A stretch of 64,000 nt of DNA, taken from Ruminococcus gauvreauii. Lineage in GTDB: Bacteria; Bacillota; Clostridia; Lachnospirales; Lachnospiraceae. The stretch covers positions 868,001 through 932,000 of the forward strand of contig NZ_CP102290.1 in the NCBI RefSeq assembly GCF_025151995.1. Direction: 5' to 3'. Below, one piece after another: positions 8,480-15,878 of the stretch. Numbering within the stretch: position 1 is the first letter of the stretch; every line of letters begins with the position of its first letter. A program made the translations under genes and the position numbers. Under the pieces are notes generated by a model, which was not told the origin of the DNA, did no database searches, and saw only the letters and a list, made by a program, of their open reading frames with translations.

Positions 8480-8950
8480 TCAGCCCACGACACCACAGAT
8501 TTTCAATATCCAGTAGATCAGACCTATGATCCATGAACTTGTGATACCGTATAAAATAACGGGGCCAGCGATAGAAAAAATCTTGGCGCCCTTGCCAAAG
8601 ACCTCGCCCTCCGTCTGATATTCGATCGCTGCCGCAGCTACAGAATTAGCAAATCCGGTAATCGGCACAAGCGCTCCTGCTCCTGCGAACTTTGCGAGTT
8701 TCGGGTAAATATTCAGTCCCGTGAGCACTGCGCTCAATAGCACCAGGATCAGCGAACACCAGGCTGCTGCCTTCTCTTTGTCAAGTCCCTGCCCCTGTGC
8801 CATATTCAGCAGGAACTGCCCCAACACGCAGATCAGGCCGCCGACGATAAAAGCTTTCAGCATATTGGCAGGCAGGCTGTGTACCGGTGTCACCTCTTTG
8901 ACATATTTCTCATACTCCTTTTTACTTGCTTCTGTCTTCAGACTTTCCAT
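8480..8950 (-). CDS. spoVAC: Stage V sporulation protein AC (SpoVAC)
   Basis: This 156-residue membrane protein begins with a charged cytoplasmic N-terminus followed by VKEVTPVHSLPANMLKAF, then several helices including LAKFAGAGALVPITGFANSV, the SpoVAC/AE hallmark. SpoVAC of Bacillus acts as a mechanosensitive channel in dipicolinic acid release. The ATG at 8950 follows AAGGATGGTGATAAC. It lies 4 bases after spoVAB and is the last gene before a strong terminator, so the spoVAD partner is not directly downstream. Confidence 0.95.
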   Translation of the reverse strand: MESLKTEASKKEYEKYVKEVTPVHSLPANMLKAFIVGGLICVLGQFLLNMAQGQGLDKEKAAAWCSLILVLLSAVLTGLNIYPKLAKFAGAGALVPITGFANSVAAAAIEYQTEGEVFGKGAKIFSIAGPVILYGITSSWIIGLIYWILKICGVVG

Positions 8951-8954
8951 GTTA

Positions 8955-9362
8955 TCACCATCCTTTATAAAAAAACCACAATGAACCCAGCACCTTTCCA
9001 AGCGCCATACTGATAATCACAAACGCAACGCCTCTTACAATTCCGGTTCTCCGAAACATGATTGCATAGATATCCACCACTTCACCAAGCGCAACGATCC
9101 AGCTCCCCAGGAAAATACCGGAAAATGTTCCGAACACCAGCAGACCGATCCAGCCAAACGGAATCCCCACCGGAAGAAAGCACATAACATTACCGATCAC
9201 CGCACCCAGGATAGCCATATTTTCATACAGCATGATATGATTGGCGGTTCTCGTGATGCCCGCATAGCGGGGTACAATCCCCAGGCTGATGATAAACGCC
9301 ACGACTCCGCTCGCAATCACACCTCCAAAACACAGCCCCAAAAAACCCAGTACCACATACAT
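8955..9362 (-). CDS. spoVAB: Stage V sporulation protein AB (SpoVAB)
   Basis: This 135-residue protein has four to five membrane helices and the SpoVAB features FGGVIASGVVAFIISLGIVPR and GIFLGSWIVALGEVVDIYA, plus an IFRRTG-type cytoplasmic turn. It is a member of the spoVA dipicolinic acid transport set. Spacing is tight: spoVAA ends 6 bases before the start and spoVAC begins 4 bases after the stop. Its biochemical role is unknown in all species. Confidence 0.93.
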   Translation of the reverse strand: MYVVLGFLGLCFGGVIASGVVAFIISLGIVPRYAGITRTANHIMLYENMAILGAVIGNVMCFLPVGIPFGWIGLLVFGTFSGIFLGSWIVALGEVVDIYAIMFRRTGIVRGVAFVIISMALGKVLGSLWFFYKGW

Positions 9363-9368
9363 ACTCCG

Positions 9369-9983
9369 CTATTCCTTCCCTTTCCGCTCCTCCTGCTCTA
9401 TGATCGTCGTATCCACTGAATCCTCATACGTACGCATCTCAACCTCCATCGGTGTCGGATCCTGAGTAAGTTTTCGTTTTCCAAAATGGTTGAAAAAGAA
9501 CACGGCGCCAAGACCGATGCCGATCGAATACGATATCTCAAGGACTGTAAATCCCGTATATTCCATTCCGGTAAACTCGACATAAATTTCTTCAAAAAGC
9601 TTGGGAATATCCACATCCGAGTTGAACGTCATAATCGAAAATGCCGTGCCGATAAAGGTCACAATACACACAAAAATAATTTTTATCACACTTATCAGCC
9701 GGCGCTTTTTCGATGGGTCTTCAAATGTCATGATAAAATTAGGCTCTCCAATATGAGTCACATCGACATTGGAGTCCAGAGCCTGTATCTTTTTCACGAT
9801 ATCAGTCACCGCCATGGGATAGCGCCCATACTGCTCCTCTTTGATCGTCCGTATTTTCAGCGCCTGCATTTTGGCCAGCACCGCCGGATCACTGCACGAG
9901 AGATTCGCAATGTCCTTCAGGTAAACATCCGGACTGCTCACCCTGATATTCTTATCCGTCTGCAAATAAAGCATCGTACTCAT
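9369..9983 (-). CDS. spoVAA: Stage V sporulation protein AA (SpoVAA)
   Basis: SpoVAA has a soluble N-terminal domain that starts with a beta segment (LYLQTDKNIRVSSPDVYLKDIANLSC quoted in part: KNIRVSSPDVYLKDIA) and two C-terminal membrane helices (about residues 112-135 and 148-170). The 204-residue length is normal. It is part of the DPA uptake and release complex. Its ATG overlaps the stop of the small upstream ORF (ATGA), so the two are translationally linked. spoVAB follows after 6 bases. Confidence 0.93.
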   Translation of the reverse strand: MSTMLYLQTDKNIRVSSPDVYLKDIANLSCSDPAVLAKMQALKIRTIKEEQYGRYPMAVTDIVKKIQALDSNVDVTHIGEPNFIMTFEDPSKKRRLISVIKIIFVCIVTFIGTAFSIMTFNSDVDIPKLFEEIYVEFTGMEYTGFTVLEISYSIGIGLGAVFFFNHFGKRKLTQDPTPMEVEMRTYEDSVDTTIIEQEERKGKE

Positions 9984-10132
9984 ATAGCCACATCCTCATC
10001 CATCATCCGTTCCACCAGCATGCCTCCGGACTTTTCTTTTTCATTTCCCCGCTGCCATAGATAACAGCCAATTCCTGCCGCGCACGTCAGCACGAGCACT
10101 ACCAGCCAAACCACTATCCGTTTCCGTGTCAT
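9980..10132 (-). CDS. Small single-pass membrane protein between sigF and spoVAA, unknown
   Basis: A 50-codon ORF on the minus strand begins MTRKRIVVWLVVLVLTCAAG and ends MMDEDVAI. It has a positively charged start, one hydrophobic helix (about residues 6-25) and a short charged tail, so it would be a bitopic inner-membrane peptide with the tail outside or in the intermembrane space. It has an AAGG-type ribosome site and its stop TGA overlaps the spoVAA ATG, a strong sign of real coupled translation. I do not recognise a family. Position between sigF and spoVAA suggests a forespore or spoVA accessory role, which is inference. A fortuitous ORF is possible but less likely given the coupling. 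Confidence 0.65.
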   Translation of the reverse strand: MTRKRIVVWLVVLVLTCAAGIGCYLWQRGNEKEKSGGMLVERMMDEDVAI

Positions 10133-10208
10133 ACTTTCCCTTCTTTCTGCGCATTCTATTTGTACTTCATTTAGTATTAAGATTTTGCAAAAAAATATAC
10201 GGAGAAAG

Positions 10209-10925
10209 TCACAACAACTTTCCCCGTAATCCCAATAAAATCTTTTTTTCCATTCTGGATACCTGTACCTGCGTCATCCCCATTTCCCTGGCGATAGCCG
10301 TCTGTGTCATATCCTGGAAATATCTTTTATAGATCAGTTCACGCTCTTTTGCATTCAGAGTTCCGAGAACCTCCGTCAGGACAATCCGATCCAGTGCAGT
10401 CTCCTGACTGTCGCCTTCCTCTTTCAGCTTGTCCATCAGTTCTATACTGTTGCCTTCGCTCTGATAGATGGTCTGCTGCAGAGACTCGATCTGAGCCCCT
10501 GCATCCATGGCTTCCACCAGCTCTTCTTCCGGCACCTCAATCGCAGCGGCAATCTCAGAAAGTGTTGGTTCTCTGCCCATCTGCTTTTCCAGCTGTTCTT
10601 TTGCAGCATACGCTTTATGTCCTGTTTCCTTCAGCGACCTGCTGACCTTTATCATTCCGTCATCCCGGAGAAAACGCTTCATTTCCCCCGCGATCATGGG
10701 TACTGCATAGGTGGAAAATCTGACTTCATAACTCAGGTCAAATTTATCCACAGCTTTCAGCAGTCCGATGCACCCTATCTGAAACAGATCTTCCATATCG
10801 ACCCCACGGTTTGCAAACCGTTTCACAATACTCCAGACCAGTCCCATGTTCTCATTAATAATCGTATCTCTCGCTTCCTTATCCCCTTCGTGCGCCAATT
10901 CAATCAGGGCAAGGGTATGCTCCAT
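10209..10925 (-). CDS. sigF: RNA polymerase sporulation sigma factor SigF
   Basis: This 238-residue group 3 sigma factor is the first forespore-specific sigma. Region 2 shows NMGLVWSIVKRF, DLFQIGCIGLLKAVDKFD and FSTYAVPMIAGEMKRFLRD. Region 3 follows with KVSRSLKETGHKAY, and region 4 ends with MTQTAIAREMGMTQVQVSRMEKKIL, the helix-turn-helix for -35 contact. It is the third gene of spoIIAA-spoIIAB-sigF, with a 12-base spacer from spoIIAB. The anti-sigma SpoIIAB and anti-anti-sigma SpoIIAA encoded just upstream control it. Confidence 0.97.
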   Translation of the reverse strand: MEHTLALIELAHEGDKEARDTIINENMGLVWSIVKRFANRGVDMEDLFQIGCIGLLKAVDKFDLSYEVRFSTYAVPMIAGEMKRFLRDDGMIKVSRSLKETGHKAYAAKEQLEKQMGREPTLSEIAAAIEVPEEELVEAMDAGAQIESLQQTIYQSEGNSIELMDKLKEEGDSQETALDRIVLTEVLGTLNAKERELIYKRYFQDMTQTAIAREMGMTQVQVSRMEKKILLGLRGKLL

Positions 10926-10937
10926 ACTTCCTCCTTC

Positions 10938-11384
10938 TCATTCCGGAAACTCACCAATACGGCTTCCGACTGTCTTTTTCATGTGAACCTCCGTCCCTTT
11001 TCCGGGCTCCGATACCACAACGACCTCGTCCATGAAGGCTTCCATAAAAGCAAATCCCATACCGGATCTGTTCCACTCCGGTTTTGTTGTAAAAAGCGGT
11101 TCCATCGCCTTTTTTACATCTTCAATTCCTTTTCCATGATCGATCACCGTAAGATATAATTCGTGACCTACCGTCTTACATTCAATCCTGATCTTATGTA
11201 CCTCACCCTCGTATCCATGAATGATTGAATTTGTGATTGCCTCCGATACCGCCGTTTTTACATCTGCGACCTCCTCGAGTGTAGGATTCAACTGCGTGCA
11301 GAATGCCGCAACCGCCACTCTGGCAAACCCTTCATTGCAGGAGCGGCTGTCAAATTCAATGCTCATTTCATTCGTGTTCTCCAT
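10938..11384 (-). CDS. spoIIAB: Anti-sigma F factor / serine kinase SpoIIAB
   Basis: This 148-residue GHKL-family ATPase has the N-box AVSEAITNSIIHGY, the G1 box IDHGKGIEDV and the G2 segment RSGMGFAFMEAFMDEVVV. SpoIIAB binds and blocks SigF and phosphorylates SpoIIAA on serine. Its start overlaps the spoIIAA 3' end by 17 bases, indicating translational coupling, and sigF follows 12 bases downstream. All features match the canonical operon. Confidence 0.97.
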   Translation of the reverse strand: MENTNEMSIEFDSRSCNEGFARVAVAAFCTQLNPTLEEVADVKTAVSEAITNSIIHGYEGEVHKIRIECKTVGHELYLTVIDHGKGIEDVKKAMEPLFTTKPEWNRSGMGFAFMEAFMDEVVVVSEPGKGTEVHMKKTVGSRIGEFPE

Positions 11385-11733
11385 ACTGTTCCCCTTTCTG
11401 ATTCCCCTTGATATTCCATTTTTTCTCCCTGCTGATCGATATCAGTTTGTAGATCCCTGACATATGGAGCAGTTTATCAATCCGGTCATTCACATGCACC
11501 GCCTCCACTTTTCCGCCGATGAGGTTGATATTCCGATACCTTCCCATGATCACTCCGATCCCCGAACTGTCCATGAAGTCTGTCTCCCTGAAGTCAAAGA
11601 CAATTCGCCGTATATTCTTCTGCTCCATGATCCAGTCCGTCTTCTGATTCAGCATTTCCGCAATATGATGATCCAATTCTTTCGGAACGAAAACTGTAAG
11701 GTTCGTCCCACTTACCCGAAACATGTCATCCAT
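11368..11733 (-). CDS. spoIIAA: Anti-sigma F factor antagonist SpoIIAA
   Basis: This 121-residue STAS-domain protein has the phosphorylatable serine in the DFMDSSGIGVIMGRYR motif. Unphosphorylated SpoIIAA frees SigF from SpoIIAB; SpoIIE phosphatase (not in this window) reactivates it. It is the first gene of the operon and begins about 50 bases downstream of the terminator of the preceding TPR gene. A SigH promoter is expected there; I see a GAAT -10-like element but no clear -35, so it is not called. Confidence 0.96.
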   Translation of the reverse strand: MDDMFRVSGTNLTVFVPKELDHHIAEMLNQKTDWIMEQKNIRRIVFDFRETDFMDSSGIGVIMGRYRNINLIGGKVEAVHVNDRIDKLLHMSGIYKLISISREKKWNIKGNQKGEQYGEHE

Positions 11734-11784
11734 ACGATCCCATACTCCCCTTATTTAATTTTTTACCCAAAACCCATTCGTATC

Positions 11785-11822
11785 AAAACGGGGATACGCA
11801 GTCTCCTGCGCATCCCCGTTTT
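11785..11822 (-). terminator. Terminator between TPR gene and spoIIAA
   Basis: Hairpin ACGGGGAT-ACGCAG with CTGCGC-ATCCCCGT flanked by AAAA and TTTT (11785-11822). It ends the folC-TPR transcript and could work on both strands. Confidence 0.85.
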
Positions 11823-11832
11823 AGAGGTTTCT

Positions 11833-13413
11833 CTATTCTTCGTAGTTGTCCCCGGTATTGCCTTCATTTCCCGGATCTGTGGGAGAGCCGTCCCCCTCAC
11901 CTGTATCCTCTTCCGGGCTTCCTTCGTCTTCTTCGTTACCCGACTGAGGTTCTTCCCCGGATCCGCCCTGCGCATCTTCTTCACCGCCTCCGGCGGGCGC
12001 CTGGCCGTTCTCGTCCGCGTCCAGGATATCCTGGCCGCTGTTGATGGCATCGATGTATGCCTGTGCACTTGACGCACGCCGCGTATCCGGATTCTGTTTA
12101 ATGATCTCCTGAAAATATTTCAATGCATTTTGTGTGTCACCGCTTTCGCGGTAAGAATGCGCCAGAACATTCAGTACTTCATAGTCCGTTTCATCGATCT
12201 CCAAAGCCTGCACCAGCTGTGTGACAGCCGTCGCATAATCCTGCTGGTCAAATGCCTCAATTCCTGCAGTTTTAAATTTAGAAAACAGTGTGGACCTGAT
12301 ATCCGCGTAGATACTGTCATAGATCGCCTTAGCATCTACCGACAACAGCTCCACGTTCACCTCGGCAAGTGAATTTGCCGCGTTTGTATAATTTTCTTCC
12401 TGATATGCGCTCCACGCCTTGATCAGATTTTCATAACTGGTCACGCGCTCATCCGCCTGGGAGATCTGATCCTGTGCAGATGTTACAGTTTCTTCCGATT
12501 CCCTGATCTTATCTTCCATCTTAGACAGCTCAGCCGCCTGGCTGGCCATCGTGTTACTGTACTCTGTAACCTTTTGATTGGCCTCACGATTAATGCTCTG
12601 CACCCTCGCCGGAACAAACAGAAACCATACAACGCACGCTCCCACGACTAGCCCGAAGCCGATATTCAAAACCGTGGAGAACACGGAGCTCTCTCTGAAG
12701 GCAGGCGGCAGAATCACATCATTGACAATCATCTGCTCTTCCCGTTCTTCACGCTTATTTCTCCTGAAGTTCCATCTGGATTCCAGATTTGTATGCGTGC
12801 CGGTCTGTTCATCAACTTCCCTGAGAAAACGCAGCGTCGTGGAGTTTGTCTTATCAATTTTTGCCGCCTTCTTGAGAATCCGTCTGGCCTTCTCGTATTC
12901 CTTCTCATGAATATAATTAAGTGCCAGCAGATGATACGCCTTGATCAGCTTGGGATTCTGCGTCAGAATCTTCTTCAGCTGAATCACCGCTACATCAGAA
13001 CTTCCGTTCCTGCAGCAGCCCAGTGCCTCATTATATTTCTTTATGGTCTGGTTGATTCCGTCCAGCTTGTTGGCATTCGCCTGCAGCCTGTCGATATATT
13101 CGGCTGCTATGTTCCCCTCCGGCATAATATTCTTGCTGATCACCCATTCGCTCAGTGCCGAGACAGCCTCTCCTGTCTCAAAATACACCAGTCCCAGCAG
13201 ATTTCTCGCCTGTATATTCAGCTTATTAAATTTCAGGCTCCGTTTCAGCAAATCGATTGATCCGGATAAATCCCGGATTTCCGCTTTTTCAAGTCCCTGA
13301 TTATAATACAGATTCGAAAGGAGATATGCTTTTTTCTGCACCACTACATCGAACCCGCACTTCGGGCAGTGTGAGGATTCATTCAACAGAGCACCGCAGT
13401 TCATACAATTCAT
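11833..13413 (-). CDS. Zinc-ribbon, TPR-repeat membrane protein
   Basis: The 526-residue product starts with a zinc ribbon (C3-x2-C6, C16-x2-C19). Next come TPR-like helical repeats up to about residue 205 and one transmembrane helix around 245-265 (VLNIGFGLVVGACVVWFLFV). A coiled coil follows (about 275-330), then a second TPR set (about 330-455) and a low-complexity Gly/Glu/Asp/Pro tail (about 465-526). The arrangement implies a cytoplasmic zinc-ribbon/TPR module and an extracytoplasmic TPR module that gather partner proteins; no enzyme domain is visible. The ATG at 13413 has AGAGGAA upstream; the GTG five codons earlier is less likely. It follows the 51-residue ORF and folC in one transcript. 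Specific function is unknown. Confidence 0.85.
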   Translation of the reverse strand: MNCMNCGALLNESSHCPKCGFDVVVQKKAYLLSNLYYNQGLEKAEIRDLSGSIDLLKRSLKFNKLNIQARNLLGLVYFETGEAVSALSEWVISKNIMPEGNIAAEYIDRLQANANKLDGINQTIKKYNEALGCCRNGSSDVAVIQLKKILTQNPKLIKAYHLLALNYIHEKEYEKARRILKKAAKIDKTNSTTLRFLREVDEQTGTHTNLESRWNFRRNKREEREEQMIVNDVILPPAFRESSVFSTVLNIGFGLVVGACVVWFLFVPARVQSINREANQKVTEYSNTMASQAAELSKMEDKIRESEETVTSAQDQISQADERVTSYENLIKAWSAYQEENYTNAANSLAEVNVELLSVDAKAIYDSIYADIRSTLFSKFKTAGIEAFDQQDYATAVTQLVQALEIDETDYEVLNVLAHSYRESGDTQNALKYFQEIIKQNPDTRRASSAQAYIDAINSGQDILDADENGQAPAGGGEEDAQGGSGEEPQSGNEEDEGSPEEDTGEGDGSPTDPGNEGNTGDNYEE

Positions 13414-13424
13414 CTGTATTCCTC

Positions 13425-13580
13425 TCACTCTTTCTTCGTCTTTGTCTGTCCGCCCGCATCCAGCATCTCTTTCAGAATATCGATCACATCGGTCAGATCT
13501 CTGTTGTATACGGCATTCTCCACTTCATCCACATCCAGACTCGGTTTGAATTTTTTCAGTTCCTCTTCATAATTTATCAT
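13425..13580 (-). CDS. Small acidic conserved-looking protein between folC and TPR gene
   Basis: A 51-codon ORF begins MINYEEELKKFKPSLDVDEV and ends in the charged TKTKKE. It is rich in Glu, Asp and Lys and predicted to be helical, without a membrane segment. Its ATG overlaps the 3' end of folC by 14 bases, and its stop overlaps the upstream GTG frame of the TPR gene, so it fits exactly into the operon. I do not recognise a named family. Coupled translation and normal codon use argue for a real gene; the function is unknown. Confidence 0.7.
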   Translation of the reverse strand: MINYEEELKKFKPSLDVDEVENAVYNRDLTDVIDILKEMLDAGGQTKTKKE

Positions 13581-14859
13581 TTTCGTATCTCCTTAGACAC
13601 TTCTTGATCTCTCCCACCAGATACAGGGACCCCACACAGAACAGAAGACCGTCTCCTTTCATCGCACGGGCTTCATCAAACGCCTTCGCAATATCAGGCT
13701 GCACATATACCATGCGGCACCCGTTCTTCCGAAATTCCTCTGCGAGCTCTCCGGCTGATACGATGCGTTCGCCTTCAATCTGTGTCGACACAACAGCATC
13801 CGGGCGAATCCGCCGGCAGATCTCAGCGATCATTCCCCGGTACCGCTTGTCTGCAACCGCAGAAAATAAAATAGTAATCTTATAGTTCTGCTTAAAGTGA
13901 ACAGCCGTCTCCACAAACCTGCGGACACCGTCTTCGTTGTGCGCCCCGTCCACGATCACTCCGGGAAGTATCGTTTCCATGCGCCCCTCCCACTTCGTCG
14001 CGGCAATTCCCCTTCTGAGTACCTCGTCGGTCAGGCCATGTGTATTTTTCAGAATCTTCATCGTAAAATATGCCAGAGATGCGTTCATCATCTGATATGC
14101 CGCCACATACGGAATCGTCAGCTCATCCTCACCGCCAAAGAGAAACCTGATCCCCTCCGGCGTATTGCTGACCACCTCATACATGGATTCCTCCAGCATA
14201 AATGCGGGGCTTGCAAGCTCATCCGCACGTCTTTTTATCACCTTTGCCGCATCCGGACTGCATCCATCGAATATCACGGGGACCCCCGGTTTGATAATGC
14301 CGGCTTTTTCGGCGGCTATCTTTTCCACCGTATCTCCCAGATATTCTGTATGATCGAGACTGATCGATGTGATAATGCATGCAAGAGGGTGCAAAACCGT
14401 ATTCGTCGCATCCAGCCTGCCGCCCAGTCCGGTTTCCAGCACAGCGTACTCCACCTGTTGTTCCTGAAAATAAAGCATCCCTACTGCAAACAGGATCTCA
14501 AAGTAGCTTGGATGTTCCAGGCCTTCTGCCACAAACTCGTCTGTCACCTGCTTTACCCTGCCAAACAGCCTGACAAAGGATTCATCGTCCATCATTTCGC
14601 CGTTCACACGAAAACGTTCATTCATCCTCACCAGATGCGGAGACGTAAACAAGCCGCAGGAAAGTCCGCCTTCCCGCAGCATCGATGCCAGATACGCACA
14701 TACGCTGCCTTTCCCATTCGTCCCTGCCACATGAATTACCTTCATGGTATTCTGCGGGTCTCCCACACGGCGAAGAAGTTCTTTTGCATGAGCAAGCGGT
14801 TCTTTAATCGCAAATCGCGGAATCTGTTCTATATAAGTTACTGCTTCTGTATAATTCAA
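13567..14859 (-). CDS. folC: Bifunctional folylpolyglutamate synthase / dihydrofolate synthase
   Basis: FolC adds glutamate to dihydropteroate and to reduced folates using ATP. The 430-residue protein has the Mur-ligase-like P-loop VIHVAGTNGKGSVCAYL, the TSPHLVRMNERFRVNGE segment, the LDHTEYLGDTVEKIAAEKAGI motif and the catalytic region GVIVDGAHNEDG. Folate-bound one-carbon metabolism links it with fhs near 60 kb, though the genes are far apart. A -10-like TATAAT lies about 50 bases upstream. It is the first gene of folC-51aa-TPR. Confidence 0.95.
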   Translation of the reverse strand: MNYTEAVTYIEQIPRFAIKEPLAHAKELLRRVGDPQNTMKVIHVAGTNGKGSVCAYLASMLREGGLSCGLFTSPHLVRMNERFRVNGEMMDDESFVRLFGRVKQVTDEFVAEGLEHPSYFEILFAVGMLYFQEQQVEYAVLETGLGGRLDATNTVLHPLACIITSISLDHTEYLGDTVEKIAAEKAGIIKPGVPVIFDGCSPDAAKVIKRRADELASPAFMLEESMYEVVSNTPEGIRFLFGGEDELTIPYVAAYQMMNASLAYFTMKILKNTHGLTDEVLRRGIAATKWEGRMETILPGVIVDGAHNEDGVRRFVETAVHFKQNYKITILFSAVADKRYRGMIAEICRRIRPDAVVSTQIEGERIVSAGELAEEFRKNGCRMVYVQPDIAKAFDEARAMKGDGLLFCVGSLYLVGEIKKCLRRYENDKL

Positions 14860-14909
14860 AAAACCACCACTTTACATGTATTTGCGTCAAAAACTTTTGA
14901 CTCTTATAC

Positions 14910-14938
14910 ATTATAATAAGTGGTGGTTATTTGCAAGT
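14910..14938 (-). promoter_or_regulatory. Candidate folC promoter with 11-bp inverted repeat
   Basis: TATAAT is at 14910-14915 (minus strand) with a TTGCAA/ACTTGC -35-like element near 14931-14938. A perfect 11-bp inverted repeat (AACCACCACTT at 14862-14872 and its complement at 14918-14928) brackets the expected start of transcription. Confidence 0.45.
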
Positions 14939-14969
14939 GGTTTATGTCGCAACTTTTGACTTTCTTCTA

Positions 14970-15440
14970 TTAATTTCCGCCTGTCATCAGTTCAACCGCA
15001 GATTCCGCTGCAGCCTTTCCTCCGGCATACCCTGTCGTACTGACAAGCCTGTCATAGTCTACGGCACTGCTTCCAAACCCATTAAGAACGACGGAAACAT
15101 CGTTATCGTGTGCGGCTTCCGCGACAGGCTGCGCGTCAACGGACTTATCCGGCGTCACGACCAGCACATCCACGTTCTCATTCAGCATCCCGATACACTC
15201 CGACACCAGTTTCCTGTCATTTCCGGCCAGGTTTATGATCCGGCAGCCGTAGCCCAGGCTGTCTGCTTCTGCGCTCAGTTCATCCGCAAACGCTTCCGTG
15301 TCCTGATCCATGTCATAACACAGATACCCGATCACACCGCTCACCTCCTCGTTACCTGCAGCGCTTTCCGTTCCGCAGGCGCTAAGCATACCCGCCATAA
15401 CAACACCTGCCATTGTCATACCCAGTACTCTTGCCTTCAT
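14970..15440 (-). CDS. Half-length sugar-binding-type lipoprotein (truncated)
   Basis: The 156-residue product has a lipoprotein signal peptide ending in MLSACG and a type 1 periplasmic-binding fold of the RbsB/LacI kind (GVIGYLCYDMDQDTEAFADE, then NENVDVLVVTPDKS and DNDVSVVLNGFGSS). Such binding proteins are normally about 320 residues. This one stops at ELMTGGN, where the second lobe should begin, and no second-lobe remnant follows before the folC promoter. It is therefore either a pseudogene fragment or an unusual one-lobe lipoprotein. The ATG at 15440 has AGGAGG at good spacing, and promoter boxes lie at 15556-15584, so expression looks possible. No permease or ATPase gene is adjacent. 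Confidence 0.75.
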   Translation of the reverse strand: MKARVLGMTMAGVVMAGMLSACGTESAAGNEEVSGVIGYLCYDMDQDTEAFADELSAEADSLGYGCRIINLAGNDRKLVSECIGMLNENVDVLVVTPDKSVDAQPVAEAAHDNDVSVVLNGFGSSAVDYDRLVSTTGYAGGKAAAESAVELMTGGN

Positions 15441-15555
15441 AATCAATTCCTCCTCATAAATAGAATTTAAATTTTTAAGACGCTTCCGTCCATTGTTTAT
15501 GTTTTTGTGCTGTTTAACCGTTTATCAGTTTTTACTTTGTTTATCTTGTGTTTAT

Positions 15556-15584
15556 AATATAACATTAAACTCGCTTGCAGTCAA
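15556..15584 (-). promoter_or_regulatory. Candidate promoter of the truncated lipoprotein gene
   Basis: Minus strand TTGACT (15579-15584), 17-base spacer, TATATT (15556-15561). The spacer contains a GTTTAATG box (15563-15570). Confidence 0.55.
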
Positions 15585-15717
15585 TAAAAAAACATGTAGT
15601 TTTTTATAATTGTTTATTATATACATTAAACTGTTTAATAGCGCCGTTTTTTTCATCATATTCACTTCATTGCCTTAAAACCGCCTCAAAATCATACTCG
15701 GATCGGAAAAAGATCAA

Positions 15718-15843
15718 AAAAAAACAAAAGACATCGGTGTAGGATCCGATGTCTTTTGCACATGAGAATTATATAGAGTAAATTAGTCAATAGGCTTTTC
15801 ATTAAACTATCAACATTCTGTTCTTGTATGTTTATCTTCTTTT
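15718..15843 (-). ncRNA. Candidate small RNA (promoter and terminator, no gene)
   Basis: A sigma-A-like promoter at 15850-15878 would start a transcript near 15843. About 115-125 bases later it meets a strong hairpin (15727-15756) followed by a T-run of nine on the minus strand. The stretch has no convincing ORF; the only ATG-initiated frame runs through the terminator. The RNA would be largely unstructured and A-rich before the terminal hairpin. Existence rests only on the promoter-terminator pair. Confidence 0.4.
15727..15756 (-). terminator. Strong terminator in intergenic region
   Basis: AAAGACATCGG pairs with CCGATGTCTTT around a short loop and is followed on the minus strand by a T-rich run (TTTTGTTTTTTTTT). 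No annotated gene ends here, which is the basis for the small-RNA call. Confidence 0.8.
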
Positions 15844-15849
15844 TTATTT

Positions 15850-15878
15850 AATATAATATAGTGTCTGATATATGTCAA
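15850..15878 (-). promoter_or_regulatory. Promoter of candidate small RNA
   Basis: Minus strand TTGACA (15873-15878), 17-base spacer, TATATT (15850-15855). It is close to consensus and not followed by a gene within 125 bases. Confidence 0.55.

Noticed and set aside
11734..11790. SigH promoter for spoIIA
   Set aside because: A GAAT -10-like element exists, but no -35 at correct spacing was seen, so it was not called.
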